From Desulfonatronum thiosulfatophilum (lineage in GTDB: Bacteria > Desulfobacterota > Desulfovibrionia > Desulfovibrionales > Desulfonatronaceae), in NCBI RefSeq assembly GCF_900104215.1, contig NZ_FMXO01000018.1:24211-88210 (forward strand): a stretch of 64,000 bases of DNA. Reading direction: 5' to 3'. How positions within the stretch are numbered: position 1 is the first letter of the stretch; each line of letters begins with the position of its first letter. The translations under genes were made by a program, and so were the position numbers. The notes under the pieces were generated by a model. The model ran no database searches. It was not told the DNA's origin and worked only from the letters and a program-made list of their open reading frames with translations. Of the stretch, positions 34,768 to 43,205 are shown in pieces.

Positions 34768-36414
34768 CTACGACGCGAGGATTTTTTTCGCGGTTTCGTC
34801 GTTGGCCTCGGCCACGTGCGGAATGCCGGTTTCCAGGGCGGTTTCCCTGTTGCCGGAGAAAAGGTCCGATCTTGAGATCTTATCCATGGAAAACTTGCGG
34901 GCGCCGGCCATCATCTGCTGCATGCCGCAGGCAAGCTTGTCCGCCATGGTCCAGAAGGCTATGGCGCCGTAAGGAATATTCTTCATTTCCTCTTTTCCGA
35001 CCCGCTCCTCCACGTCATAATAGCCGGCAAAGATCTCTTCTGGGCTGCTGCCGAGGTCCTTCACCGTTTTCGGGAGCTGGTCCCAGTTGCCGTGGATTTT
35101 TTCCCGCCGATCCGGATGAAGCGCACCCTCGATGTTGGTGCCGAGGAAGCCGGGGATCATGATCGCCCGTCCCATGCAGACCAGCTTGGTAAAGGGAGCG
35201 CCCAGGGCAAGCGCCTTGAAGATGTGATCTTCCAGGGCAAAACCGCCCGCAAAGGACATGTCCACCACCTGCTGGCCGCTGGCTGCCAGGATGGAAGCGT
35301 ATTCATACGCCTTGGCATGCAGGTTGATCGAGGGGACGCCCCAGCTTTGCATCATATTCCACGGGCTCATGCCGGTGCCGCCGCCGGCGCCGTCGATGGT
35401 CAGAAGGTCGAGCTTGGCGTCGGTTGCGAACTTGATTGCCATGGCGAGTTCTTCCATGCCGTAAGCCCCGGTTTTCAGGGAGATGCGCTGCAAGCCGAGG
35501 CTGCGGAGGTAGTCGACGCTTTTCATGAAATCTTCGCGAACCTGGTCGACCTTGCTCAGGTTGGTCGCGCCCAGACGGCTGTGTCTGGCAAATGAGGTAA
35601 TCGCCCCTTTCTCGAATGCGGTCTGGACCCATTCCGTTTCCGGATCCGGATCAACGATGTAGCCGCGGTTTTTCAGGAATTTTGCATATTCGATGCTGTG
35701 AACCTGAATTTCGCCGCCGATATCTTTCGCCCCCTGACCCCACTTAAGCTCGATGATGCATTGGTTGCCGTACTTCTCGGCGATATACTCGATGACGCCG
35801 TTACGGGTGTCTTCCACGTTGACCTGAATGATGATCGCCCCGTAATCGCCGTTATACCTGGTATAGCTTTCCACGCGTCGCTCCAGTTCCGGAGCCTTGG
35901 TGACCTTGCCCTTGGAGATGACGGACTGCCTGTCGACACCGACCACGTTTTCACCAATGACAACGGGAACCCCGACGAGAGCCGCCCCGATGGCAAAGGA
36001 ATCCCAGTATTTCTGAGCAATTATGGTGGATCCGAGCGCGCCGGTCATGATTGGCATCCGGGCCTTGGTCTTGATCTCGCGGCCAAAACTTGTCTCCAGG
36101 CTGACGTTGGGAAACGTGCAGTCGTCCGGATCCGAGGACAGGCCAGGGGCAAGTCCGTGGGCTCCGTAGGCACGTCCTTGAATACGCAAGGAATTGTAGG
36201 AAACTCCGACATGGGTGGTATTGTTGGCGCCCGCGGTAACGATTCCAAAGCTTCGTGGATAGATAAGCGCGCGACCGACTAGGCTGGACATGAAGGTTTC
36301 ACATTTGCCCTGACAATCGGCGCGGCAAAGAGTACACAGGCTTGATTCCGCCGGGTTGCCACGATTTGTTGTACCAAGAACATCATTGGATTTAGAAAAA
36401 CGCATTTCACTCAT
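34768..36414 (-). CDS. FMN-binding glutamate synthase family protein (stand-alone synthase domain)
   Basis: 548 aa from the ATG at 36412-36414, which has GGGAG upstream. It is the TIM-barrel synthase domain of glutamate synthase alone: FMN contacts GAGGGTGMSPWN and SFAGGFALEDHIFKALALGA are clear. The amidotransferase domain and the usual C-terminal CX5CX4C 3Fe-4S motif are absent. The N-terminus instead has a cluster CTLCRADCQGKC (C-x2-C-x3-C-x3-C). It presumably makes glutamate with ferredoxin-type electrons and a separate ammonia source. A leader with an ANTAR-type RNA element and a terminator precedes it. Confidence 0.85.
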   Translation of the reverse strand: MSEMRFSKSNDVLGTTNRGNPAESSLCTLCRADCQGKCETFMSSLVGRALIYPRSFGIVTAGANNTTHVGVSYNSLRIQGRAYGAHGLAPGLSSDPDDCTFPNVSLETSFGREIKTKARMPIMTGALGSTIIAQKYWDSFAIGAALVGVPVVIGENVVGVDRQSVISKGKVTKAPELERRVESYTRYNGDYGAIIIQVNVEDTRNGVIEYIAEKYGNQCIIELKWGQGAKDIGGEIQVHSIEYAKFLKNRGYIVDPDPETEWVQTAFEKGAITSFARHSRLGATNLSKVDQVREDFMKSVDYLRSLGLQRISLKTGAYGMEELAMAIKFATDAKLDLLTIDGAGGGTGMSPWNMMQSWGVPSINLHAKAYEYASILAASGQQVVDMSFAGGFALEDHIFKALALGAPFTKLVCMGRAIMIPGFLGTNIEGALHPDRREKIHGNWDQLPKTVKDLGSSPEEIFAGYYDVEERVGKEEMKNIPYGAIAFWTMADKLACGMQQMMAGARKFSMDKISRSDLFSGNRETALETGIPHVAEANDETAKKILAS

Positions 36415-36483
36415 TCGTATCTCCCTAATATGTAACGTTTGTAGGAAAGTAACGGCTAAAAAGCCTGGTTTAGAAATAAAAAA

Positions 36484-36524
36484 AGACGTCTCTACCCTAT
36501 TTTGAAAGTGGGTATAAGACGCCT
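36484..36524 (-). terminator. Leader terminator (attenuator) of the glutamate synthase gene
   Basis: On the minus strand AGGCGTCT (36517-36524) plus TACCC (36510-36514) pair with GGGTA (36493-36497) plus AGACGTCT (36484-36491), one mismatch, and a run of seven T follows. It lies about 60 nt in front of the start codon and downstream of a promoter, so it must be bypassed for expression. Its 5' arm overlaps the second ANTAR hairpin. Confidence 0.85.
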
Positions 36525-36578
36525 TTGTCTTTTTCGGTACATGAATGATTAAATGTTTTTGCACGCCATTGTGCAAAA
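36516..36578 (-). promoter_or_regulatory. Dual-hexaloop ANTAR antiterminator RNA
   Basis: Hairpin 1 (36557-36578): stem TTTTGCAC/GTGCAAAA, loop AATGGC. Hairpin 2 (36516-36531): stem AAGAC/GTCTT, loop AAAGGC. Both loops have six bases with A at position 1 and G at position 4, the known signature bound by ANTAR proteins. The 3' arm of hairpin 2 is shared with the terminator stem, so the two structures exclude each other. Confidence 0.85.
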
Positions 36579-36591
36579 CAGAAAGGCATTG

Positions 36592-36621
36592 AATATAGTG
36601 GCAGAAGACTGTTTATGTCAA
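36592..36621 (-). promoter_or_regulatory. Sigma70-type promoter of the glutamate synthase leader
   Basis: TTGACA (36616-36621) and TATATT (36592-36597) on the minus strand with an 18-nt spacer. Transcription would start near 36585, just upstream of the ANTAR RNA element, giving a leader of about 170 nt. Confidence 0.75.
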
Positions 36622-36677
36622 GTTTGGGTGTGTAGAAGATCGATCATAGACGGTTGGATGAACAGCTTTGGATCATT

Positions 36678-37394
36678 TTAGTAGATTTCTTCGGATAACA
36701 GTATGGCCTCAGCTATTCTTCGCATGGTTTTGCGAGAGTCCATGCTTTTCTTTCGCATCCAGCGATAGGCTTCCTCCTCGTTGATTTCGCTTCGCCGCAT
36801 CAGGATCTCTTTGGCTCTGTCCACCAGTTTTCGAGTTTCCAGTTCCTCCCGGATGACCTTGGTCTTGATGAGGAGTTCTGAATTATAAATGGCCACAGCC
36901 GCCTGGTTGGCTACCGTAGTGATCAGGTTCACTTCACAATCCGAAAAGTGATGGTATATTGATGAAAAACAATTCAGTACACCCACCACCTGATGGTCCT
37001 TGAGCAGAAGCGGAACGCTGACCATGGACTTCAGGCCAAGTTTCCGGGCCATTTTCTTTTCCTTGAACAGCGGTTCGGACAGCACATCGTAGACGATCAA
37101 TGGCTTTTTATGCGCAGCGACATGGCCGACGACACCTTCGTTGATATTGAGTTCCCTGTCTAATAAGTATGCGGGCTCGATGGTCTGGGTTGACTTAATT
37201 CGGAGCTTTTTTCCGTTGTCGGTATCTTCAACCAGCCAGAGGGAACAGATCTCGACTCCAGTAACTTTTGCCGTGACCATGACGATCAGGCGCAAAATAT
37301 CTTCAAGGTACAAATCGGAATTGATGGCGCAGCTGATATCCATCAGCGCCTTGATCACTTTGTCGGCATCTTCAGAAAACTTTTCACTATCCAT
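36678..37394 (-). CDS. GAF-ANTAR antitermination regulator
   Basis: 238 aa from the ATG at 37392-37394 (longer in-frame starts exist). An N-terminal GAF domain (about residues 15-165; VTAKVTGVEICSLWLVED, GVVGHVAAHKKPLIVYDV, SVPLLLKDHQVVGVLNCFS) probably senses a small ligand. The C-terminal ANTAR domain is complete: RKLVDRAKEILMRR, INEEEAYRWMRKKSMDSRKTMRRIAEAIL. ANTAR proteins bind paired hexaloop RNA hairpins and stop formation of a terminator. The gene is directly upstream of the glutamate synthase leader that carries such hairpins, in the same direction. No partner kinase or receiver domain is present. Confidence 0.92.
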   Translation of the reverse strand: MDSEKFSEDADKVIKALMDISCAINSDLYLEDILRLIVMVTAKVTGVEICSLWLVEDTDNGKKLRIKSTQTIEPAYLLDRELNINEGVVGHVAAHKKPLIVYDVLSEPLFKEKKMARKLGLKSMVSVPLLLKDHQVVGVLNCFSSIYHHFSDCEVNLITTVANQAAVAIYNSELLIKTKVIREELETRKLVDRAKEILMRRSEINEEEAYRWMRKKSMDSRKTMRRIAEAILLSEEIY

Positions 37395-37755
37395 GCTATA
37401 ACCTGTATGTTTGTAACTGCCCACCTGGTTTCGGCTTGTATCGATTTTTCGGCCTCGCAACATCGAACATTGCGCGCATAAACAGCATTTTGTGCTTCAC
37501 GCTTCCGGCAATGGTTCGATGAACGAATACTGGTTCAGTCAGACATGCGATGCCAATAAATAGAGACAAGCCGGAACACCGCGAGTTTAATCATGAAAGT
37601 TCTGAGCAGTTGCGAAGCAAGTTGATTTTCTCAGGAAGTTCGCCAAGAATTGAGTATGGGTTTCAAGAGCAAGTGCAAGGATTTTCATCACCCGAGTCAG
37701 ATCTTTAAGACGGTTATGTATAAAGCAGCTCGCAACGTTAAGTACAAGGATTGCA
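37395..37755. other. Divergent intergenic region between the ANTAR and cyclase-like genes
   Basis: 361 bases that must hold promoters for both directions. A TATAAA occurs at about 37718, without a good -35 at the proper distance. No gene is supported. Confidence 0.5.
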
Positions 37756-38499
37756 ATGCCAAATCAAACCCAAGACTCCAGTTGGCTGGAGAACCTGAAA
37801 AGGAAGGCGCAAGACCTTTTTGCCGAAGAAAGTACTGTCGTGGACGGCATCAGGTCAGGATTCGTGGATCGGGCCATTGTCTTTATCGATCTTGTGGGAT
37901 CGACATCATTCAAGATCGAGCACAGGGAGAACCCGGAGAATTGGATCCTGATCATTCGTCAGTTCAGCAAGCTCGTCTCCGCGGCGGTCCAGATTTCCCA
38001 TGGGAATGTCGTCAAATTCATCGGCGACGAGGTGATGGCTTCCTTTGAAAAGGCGGAGCATGCGGGGAACTTCCTTGTGCATGTCAGGGAAATCGAGGAG
38101 GCATTGCATTCCGTCACCGGCTTCGCAACGGCTATCAAGATCACCGCGGATTTCGGTCCGGTGTACGAGTTGCGGTTTGAAGGCCACGAAGCTCCCGATC
38201 CTCAAGGGATTGTCGTGGATCGCTGTGCCGGCATCTCAAAATATGGCGTTCCCGGCGAAGTGCTCGCAAGTGCCTTCTTTGCCGAGGCAACGTGGTCGCT
38301 GGACTGGTATGAAGTAGGGGAAGTCGAGGTTCACGGGGTGGGAAATGTCGCCGTGTCACAACTTGGCGGCAGCACGGCGGATCTGGAGCCACGTGTTGCA
38401 ATTTCCAGAAAGGAATATGCGTCGTTGAAAAAAGAGCGGGAACTGATGAGAGCTGAACTGGCTCGACTTGATCCCGGAAGCGTGACAAGCTGCGGGTAA
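37756..38499 (+). CDS. Class III nucleotidyl cyclase-like domain protein, probably inactive
   Basis: 247 aa. FVDRAIVFIDLVGSTSFK and GNVVKFIGDEVMASFE give the two metal-binding aspartates of the class III cyclase fold. The region that should carry the transition-state Asn and Arg (VNxAARL in cyclases) reads IVVDRCAGISKYG, so both residues are missing. The C-terminus is a short coiled coil (SLKKERELMRAELARL). It may be a ligand-sensing pseudo-cyclase. AAGGA lies before the ATG. It is divergent from the ANTAR gene. Confidence 0.75.
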   Translation: MPNQTQDSSWLENLKRKAQDLFAEESTVVDGIRSGFVDRAIVFIDLVGSTSFKIEHRENPENWILIIRQFSKLVSAAVQISHGNVVKFIGDEVMASFEKAEHAGNFLVHVREIEEALHSVTGFATAIKITADFGPVYELRFEGHEAPDPQGIVVDRCAGISKYGVPGEVLASAFFAEATWSLDWYEVGEVEVHGVGNVAVSQLGGSTADLEPRVAISRKEYASLKKERELMRAELARLDPGSVTSCG

Positions 38500-38543
38500 A
38501 CAATTGGTTGAATTTGCAAAACAAGTTGCCAGGAGACGGGATA

Positions 38544-38753
38544 ATGGACGGAACAGTTCGAGCCGATATCGTACGAGGATCTGAAGTGGCCGTGGTCATG
38601 AAAAAGGATCAGCGGACAGGGGTGCTGACCCGAGGTCGGGTCAAGGATATTTTAACCAAGTCTTCAAATCATTCCCGAGGGATCAAGGTGCGTCTGGAGA
38701 GCGGCGAAGTCGGCAGGGTCAAAGAGATTTTGTCCGCGGGTTCTGCTTCCTGA
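38544..38753 (+). CDS. YwbE family protein (DUF2196)
   Basis: 69 aa from the ATG at 38544, with AGGAGA upstream. It matches the YwbE pattern: IVRGSEVAVVMKKDQRTGVLTRG, KDILTKSSNHSRGIKVRLESG, VGRVKEIL. This small beta-rich protein is found in many bacteria; its function is unknown. Confidence 0.8.
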   Translation: MDGTVRADIVRGSEVAVVMKKDQRTGVLTRGRVKDILTKSSNHSRGIKVRLESGEVGRVKEILSAGSAS

Positions 38754-38771
38754 CCCCATGTTCCTTTGGGC

Positions 38772-39116
38772 TCATCCCAGTTTTGCTCCGTCGGGAACTT
38801 TCTTGTCCGGCACGGCCAGGATCACTGTCCCGTCCGGGCGATAGAACCCGGTCAATAAAAATTCGGAGCGAACCGGGCCAATCTGTTTGACCGGAAAGTT
38901 GACCACGCCGACCACCTGCCGTCCGACAAGTTCATCCGGAGTGTAGTGATCAGTGATCCTGGCGCTGGTTTGCTTGATGCCGATCTCCGGCCCGAAATCA
39001 ACCATCACGACATACGCCGGCTTGCGGGCCTTGGGAGAAGCCTTGACCTCGACCACGGTCCCCGCATGGATCGCCACCTGCTGAAATTCCTCCCAGGTGA
39101 TGGTTTCATTGCTCAT
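38772..39116 (-). CDS. csaA: tRNA-binding (CsaA-like) protein
   Basis: 114 aa from the ATG at 39114-39116. It is a single OB-fold tRNA-binding domain: [64 protein letters not shown]. CsaA proteins behave as export chaperones or tRNA binders. It overlaps the end of the tautomerase gene by 11 nt. Confidence 0.9.
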   Translation of the reverse strand: MSNETITWEEFQQVAIHAGTVVEVKASPKARKPAYVVMVDFGPEIGIKQTSARITDHYTPDELVGRQVVGVVNFPVKQIGPVRSEFLLTGFYRPDGTVILAVPDKKVPDGAKLG

Positions 39117-39327
39117 TGGCGACTCCGCCGGCGATCCCGCGCAGCTTCGTGACCTGATCGCCGCCGATCCCCCAATTATCGGTATCCACCTCGTCGATGA
39201 CCACGACGGTTGTCTTGGGATTCTTTCCCAGGACGTCAACAAGCAGTTTCGTAACGCCCTGGATAAGCCGGGCCTTCTGTTCCGAAGAGGCTCCTTCCCT
39301 GGTGATTTTGATGTTCACATAAGGCAT
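39106..39327 (-). CDS. 4-oxalocrotonate tautomerase family protein
   Basis: 73 aa. Pro2 ([12 protein letters not shown]) is the catalytic base expected once Met is removed. The family core [30 protein letters not shown] and the C-terminal DNWGIGGD loop are present. These enzymes move protons in keto-enol substrates. The substrate is unknown. It lies between the arsM-like gene and csaA. Confidence 0.9.
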   Translation of the reverse strand: MPYVNIKITREGASSEQKARLIQGVTKLLVDVLGKNPKTTVVVIDEVDTDNWGIGGDQVTKLRGIAGGVANEQ

Positions 39328-39375
39328 GTCTTTACAATTCCTTGTGCGTGAAATGTTCCTGCAAGCCCGCGAAGC

Positions 39376-40167
39376 TTAAAAAGGCTTGACGGCCAGAATA
39401 TACGCGGCGACGGCGTAATTCTCGGAATCCGCGATTTTCCAGTTGGCAATGATTTCTCTGCTCCGCGGTTTGATCTCCACCTGAATGTTCGTGAACCCTG
39501 CCGCTTCCAGCATGGGTCTCACCTGACCGGTGAGACTGGCTCCGGATATTCAGCCGCACCAGGCAGCGGGATCGTTCTTCAGGCTTTCCGGAACGTCCTT
39601 TTCCAGAAGCACGTCAGATATGCAGATCCGCCCACCGGGTTTGAGCACCCTGTACAATTCGCGGTATACGGTCGGTTTGTCCGGGGAAAGATTGATCACG
39701 CAATTGGAAATGGCCACGTCAACGGATGCATCGGCCAAGGGAAGTCGTTCGATCTCGGCCAGTTCAAATCTTACGTTCGATGCACCGGCCTGCTGAGCAT
39801 GGTCCGTGGCCGCGGTGATCATTTCCGGGGTCATGTCCACGCCGATGACGCTGCCCTCGGGGCCGACCATTTCCGCGGCCAGCAAGGCGTCGAAGCCCGG
39901 GCCGCTGCCCAGGTCCAGCACGAACTCACCGGGCTTGAGGTCGGATCGATTCACCGGATTTCCGCATCCCAGCCCCAGGTTCGCTTGTCCCCGCGTCTTG
40001 CCCAATTGCTCCTGTGAGTAGCCGAGCAAACCGGCCTGGGCCTGCGGGTCAAGGGTTCCGAGGTGGGTGTCGCCACCCACGGGCAGGCAGCAGCCCCCGG
40101 CCTCGGAGACAGCTTTGGCATAAGAGTCGCGGACTTGGTTTTTTATGTCCTTGAATTGTTCCGGCAT
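39376..40167 (-). CDS. arsM: ArsM-like arsenite methyltransferase, predicted selenoprotein with in-frame TGA
   Basis: 263 aa if the TGA at 39550-39552 is read as selenocysteine (residue 206). The first 205 residues are a class I methyltransferase: EAGGCCLPVGGD near the N-terminus, then DLKPGEFVLDLGSGPGFDALL (SAM motif I), VIGVDMTPEMI, NCVINLSPDK, VLKPGGRICISDVL. Reading through gives AWCG-U-ISGASLTGQV and MLEAAGFTNIQVEIKPR up to a TAA at 39376-39378. ArsM enzymes have a Cys at this position (WCxCxxGA), one of the arsenic-binding thiols. A stem-loop starting 13 nt after the TGA looks like a SECIS. The alternative is a 205-aa truncated protein. Confidence 0.83.
39516..39536 (-). promoter_or_regulatory. 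Predicted bacterial SECIS element in arsM
   Basis: Perfect 8-bp stem GTCTCACC (39529-39536) / GGTGAGAC (39516-39523) with loop GGTCA, on the minus strand. The loop begins about 24 nt after the TGA, inside the range used by bacterial SECIS elements, and has the conserved GG/U-type loop start as in E. coli fdhF. Confidence 0.75.
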
Positions 40168-40198
40168 GGTTTACCTGCCTTTGGTTTCAAGTAGGGGA

Positions 40199-40801
40199 TT
40201 ATTGCAGATATCGCGTTACGACATCGGTTTTGATCTTGTTGGGGCCTTTCGTCATGCGCTCATGGTATCCCAGCGGAATCACGGCCATGAACTCACCTTC
40301 AGGCTCACCAAGAAAGCGGCGCACATCTTCCTTGATCAGAAACAAAATTCCCAGCCAGACCGAACCCAAGCCCAGAGAAGTGGCCGCAAGCAACAAGTTT
40401 TGCACGGCCGCGGCGGAACTCTGGATTTCCATGGTCCGGAAAAAATCTCCCACTCCTGGATGTTCGAGCTTGAACAGCTTTTCTCCCCGGGCGATCAGCT
40501 CACCAGTGTTCAGGATGGCCACAACCACCGGAGCGCTGTTGATGCTCCTGGCGGCCATGCGCAGCAGAGAGGAGGAGGGCTTGGGAAAATCAGCGGCCCG
40601 GTCTCCGGCCAATTTGGCTAGTTCAGACTTTTTTTGACCGCGAAGCACAACAAATCGCCAGGATTGCTGATTGTGCGCAGACGGAGCCTGGTTGGCCGCA
40701 TTCAGGAGAGCTTGAATGTGTTCAGGGGCCACATCCTGGTCAGTGAACATTCGGATGCTGTGCCGGGCGGCGATGGTGCGCAAGGTTTCATTGTCAGCCA
40801 T
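40199..40801 (-). CDS. Nitroreductase family protein
   Basis: 200 aa. It has the FMN contacts LRTIAARHSIRMFTD, NQAPSAHNQQSWRFVVLRG, a mid-region AAAVQNLLLAATSLGLGSVWLGI, and GEFMAVIPLGYHERM. It is a different member from the one at 3.2-3.7 kb. It precedes arsM by about 30 nt on the same strand and may share its transcript. The substrate is unknown. Confidence 0.9.
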   Translation of the reverse strand: MADNETLRTIAARHSIRMFTDQDVAPEHIQALLNAANQAPSAHNQQSWRFVVLRGQKKSELAKLAGDRAADFPKPSSSLLRMAARSINSAPVVVAILNTGELIARGEKLFKLEHPGVGDFFRTMEIQSSAAAVQNLLLAATSLGLGSVWLGILFLIKEDVRRFLGEPEGEFMAVIPLGYHERMTKGPNKIKTDVVTRYLQ

Positions 40802-40990
40802 GCGATGACTCCGGTTGGTGATTGATCTTGCAATTCAATGTTCTGGGTCCCATGGTTTTAAATTCTGGAACTCAAATACATTGCTTACAGCTGATTTTTC
40901 AAGATAACGAACATGCGTCTTCACAGTCAAACATGAAAAAAATAAGCGGCATCTGCAGGATAATGTTCAGCCAAATATGCTCCGCAAGAA

Positions 40991-41015
40991 AAAGGCCGGA
41001 ATTCCTCCGGCCTTT
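40991..41015 (-). terminator. Terminator of the organic acid oxidation operon
   Basis: AAAGGCCGGA (40991-41000) pairs with TCCGGCCTTT (41006-41015) around ATTCC. On the minus strand the stem is followed by TTC after a run of five T. It lies 37 nt after the lutB stop. Confidence 0.85.
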
Positions 41016-41051
41016 AACAGCATCTCTCTTGCTGGGGCGTTCCAGGGGTTG

Positions 41052-43205
41052 TTATCGCAGTCTTTCCGCCATTAGTTCGGCGATATGTTTGACCTCGATG
41101 GGTTTATCAGCGGCTTTCATGCCGCCGCGAATCTGCATCACGCAGCCGGGGCAGTCCGTTCCCACGGCCGTGATGTTGCCGGCTTCCAGATCGGCCAGCT
41201 TTTTGGCCAGCAGGGTTTTGGAGATGGCCGGGAATTTCATGGAATAGGAGCCGCCGAAGCCGCAACAGACTTCTTCTTCAGTTGTCGGCACATATTCACA
41301 AACCATGTCCAGATTCTCGCGGGGAGCATCCCGGACCTCAAGCCCTCGGCAGAGGTGGCAAGGTGCGTGGTATCCGACCTTCTGGTCGGAGCGGGCGAAC
41401 TTCATGGAGGAGATTTTTAGCACATCGTGAACAAATGAACTGAAGTCGATGACCTTGTCCGCGAACTGGGCGACCTTTGCGGTCATTTCCGTCTCGTTCT
41501 CCAACAGCTTGGGATAGCCGTGCTTGAGGTGTGATGCGCAGGATGCGCACATGGTCATGATGTAGTCGTATTGCAACGGATCGAATGCCGCGACGTTCTG
41601 TCTGGCGACATCGATAGCGGTCTGCTTCTCGCCCATCATGTTCACGGGCAATCCGCAGCAGGATTGCTTCATGGGATAGTCCAAAGCCACCTTGCCGGTG
41701 GAGGCTATGACCTTGACCGCGGCCTTCATCTGCTCGGGATAAACAAAATCCTGGACGCAGCCGGAGAACAGGGCAACCTTCAGCTCCGGTTTGGCGACCA
41801 CGGGCTTGATGGATTCCCATTCGTCCCGAAAAGGCTTGTCGGCGATGGTCGGCAGTTTGCGGAAATCCTGTCCCTTGATGAAGATCGTGGGCAGATGGCG
41901 GATGTACTGGCCCTCGCGCTCGGCAAAAGGCTTCTGGGCCCAGCGCATGTTCTTGAGCAGGGTGTGGAACATGGTGCGGTTCTTGAGCACTGTTCCGAGC
42001 AGTTTGGATGAGGTCGGATGGCCGTCCTCATCCTGGATGCGGGCATGGATTTCCTTGATCAGCCGGGGCAGATCGATGCCCGAGGCGCAGACTTCCTTGC
42101 AGGCCCCGCAGTTCACGCAGTTCTGGACCAGGAATTTCGCCTTGTCCTTGCCGTGGAAGAAGTAGGTCATGATCAGGCCGATGGCGCCGATATAGACATG
42201 GCCGTACTTGTGGCCGCCTACCAGACGGTAGACCGGACAGACATTGGCGCAGGCTCCGCAACGGATGCAGCGCAGGATCTGGGAAAAATCCTTGTCCTTG
42301 GCCAGCGCCTTGCGGCCGTTGTCCAGGAAGATCACATGCATGATCTTCTTGTTCTCCGGAGCGCTATGGCACTCATTGGCGCCGGTGATCCAGGTGACGT
42401 ATGACGTGATCTGCTGGCCCGTGGCGTTGCGGGGCAATCCCCGCAGGATGCGCAGGGCGTCATGCAGGGTCGGAGTCAGCTTTTCCAGGCCGATCAAGGC
42501 CACGTGTACTTTGGGCAGTGTCGTAACCAGCCGGGCGTTGCCCTCGTTGGTCACCAGGCCGATGGTTCCGGTTTCGGCCACGGCGAAATTGCTTCCGGAA
42601 ATGCCCATGTCCGCTTCAACATATTCCTTGCGCAGTTCCCGGCGGGCCACCTTGACCAGTTTCTGGATATCCGGCTCCTGCTCCTTCTTGGTTACTCCGG
42701 CAAAAAGATCCGCCACCTGGTAGCGGGAAAGGTGAATGGCCGGCATGACCATGTGCGACGGCCCTTCGCCGCGCATCTGGATGATCCATTCGCCCAGATC
42801 CGATTCCACGACCTTCAGCCCCTGCTCCTCCAAATGGTGGTTCAGGTGGGTTTCCTCGGCGGTCATGGACTTGGCCTTGATCACCTTCTTGCATTTGTTC
42901 TCTCTGGCGATGCGCGCGACAATCTGGTTGGCCTCTTCGGCCGTAGCGGCCAGATGAACATGCACCCCCATGGACTCGGCCTTTGCCTTGAACTGATCGT
43001 ACAACTCGTCCATTCGGGCCAGGGACTCGTCCTTGGCCTGGGCGATCTCCTTGATCAGCCCTTTGACGTCCATCCCGGCAAAGGCATTGGCCCGGCCGGT
43101 GCGGTAGGCCACGGCGAACGTGTCCAGGGCCTTGCGCTGGAATTCGTTGCCAAGGGAATCCTCTACTTCCTGAAGATATTCTTCTATTTTGACAGCGGTT
43201 TGCAT
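41052..43205 (-). CDS. lutB: Fused LutB-LutA-type lactate oxidation iron-sulfur protein
   Basis: 717 aa. The first ~310 residues are a LUD domain (SNFAVAETGTIGLVTNEGNARL). Two 4Fe-4S motifs follow (CIRCGACANVCPVY, CVNCGACKEVCASGID). The C-terminal part (from about residue 470) has two CCG domains (CCGLPVNMMGE, CCGFGGSYS), which in Bacillus are a separate protein, LutA. The complex oxidises L-lactate to pyruvate in the cytoplasm. Its start overlaps the lutC stop by 1 nt. The same fused form is known in Desulfovibrio lactate operons. Confidence 0.9.
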   Translation of the reverse strand: MQTAVKIEEYLQEVEDSLGNEFQRKALDTFAVAYRTGRANAFAGMDVKGLIKEIAQAKDESLARMDELYDQFKAKAESMGVHVHLAATAEEANQIVARIARENKCKKVIKAKSMTAEETHLNHHLEEQGLKVVESDLGEWIIQMRGEGPSHMVMPAIHLSRYQVADLFAGVTKKEQEPDIQKLVKVARRELRKEYVEADMGISGSNFAVAETGTIGLVTNEGNARLVTTLPKVHVALIGLEKLTPTLHDALRILRGLPRNATGQQITSYVTWITGANECHSAPENKKIMHVIFLDNGRKALAKDKDFSQILRCIRCGACANVCPVYRLVGGHKYGHVYIGAIGLIMTYFFHGKDKAKFLVQNCVNCGACKEVCASGIDLPRLIKEIHARIQDEDGHPTSSKLLGTVLKNRTMFHTLLKNMRWAQKPFAEREGQYIRHLPTIFIKGQDFRKLPTIADKPFRDEWESIKPVVAKPELKVALFSGCVQDFVYPEQMKAAVKVIASTGKVALDYPMKQSCCGLPVNMMGEKQTAIDVARQNVAAFDPLQYDYIMTMCASCASHLKHGYPKLLENETEMTAKVAQFADKVIDFSSFVHDVLKISSMKFARSDQKVGYHAPCHLCRGLEVRDAPRENLDMVCEYVPTTEEEVCCGFGGSYSMKFPAISKTLLAKKLADLEAGNITAVGTDCPGCVMQIRGGMKAADKPIEVKHIAELMAERLR

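Noticed and set aside
36415..36576. N-terminal extension of the glutamate synthase frame through the leader
   Set aside because: The region codes for the attenuator and ANTAR hairpins; a GGGAG-preceded ATG at 36414 is the better start.
39332..39559. Separate minus-strand open frame at the end of the arsM region
   Set aside because: It is out of frame with ArsM. The in-frame read-through past TGA explains the conserved sequence better.
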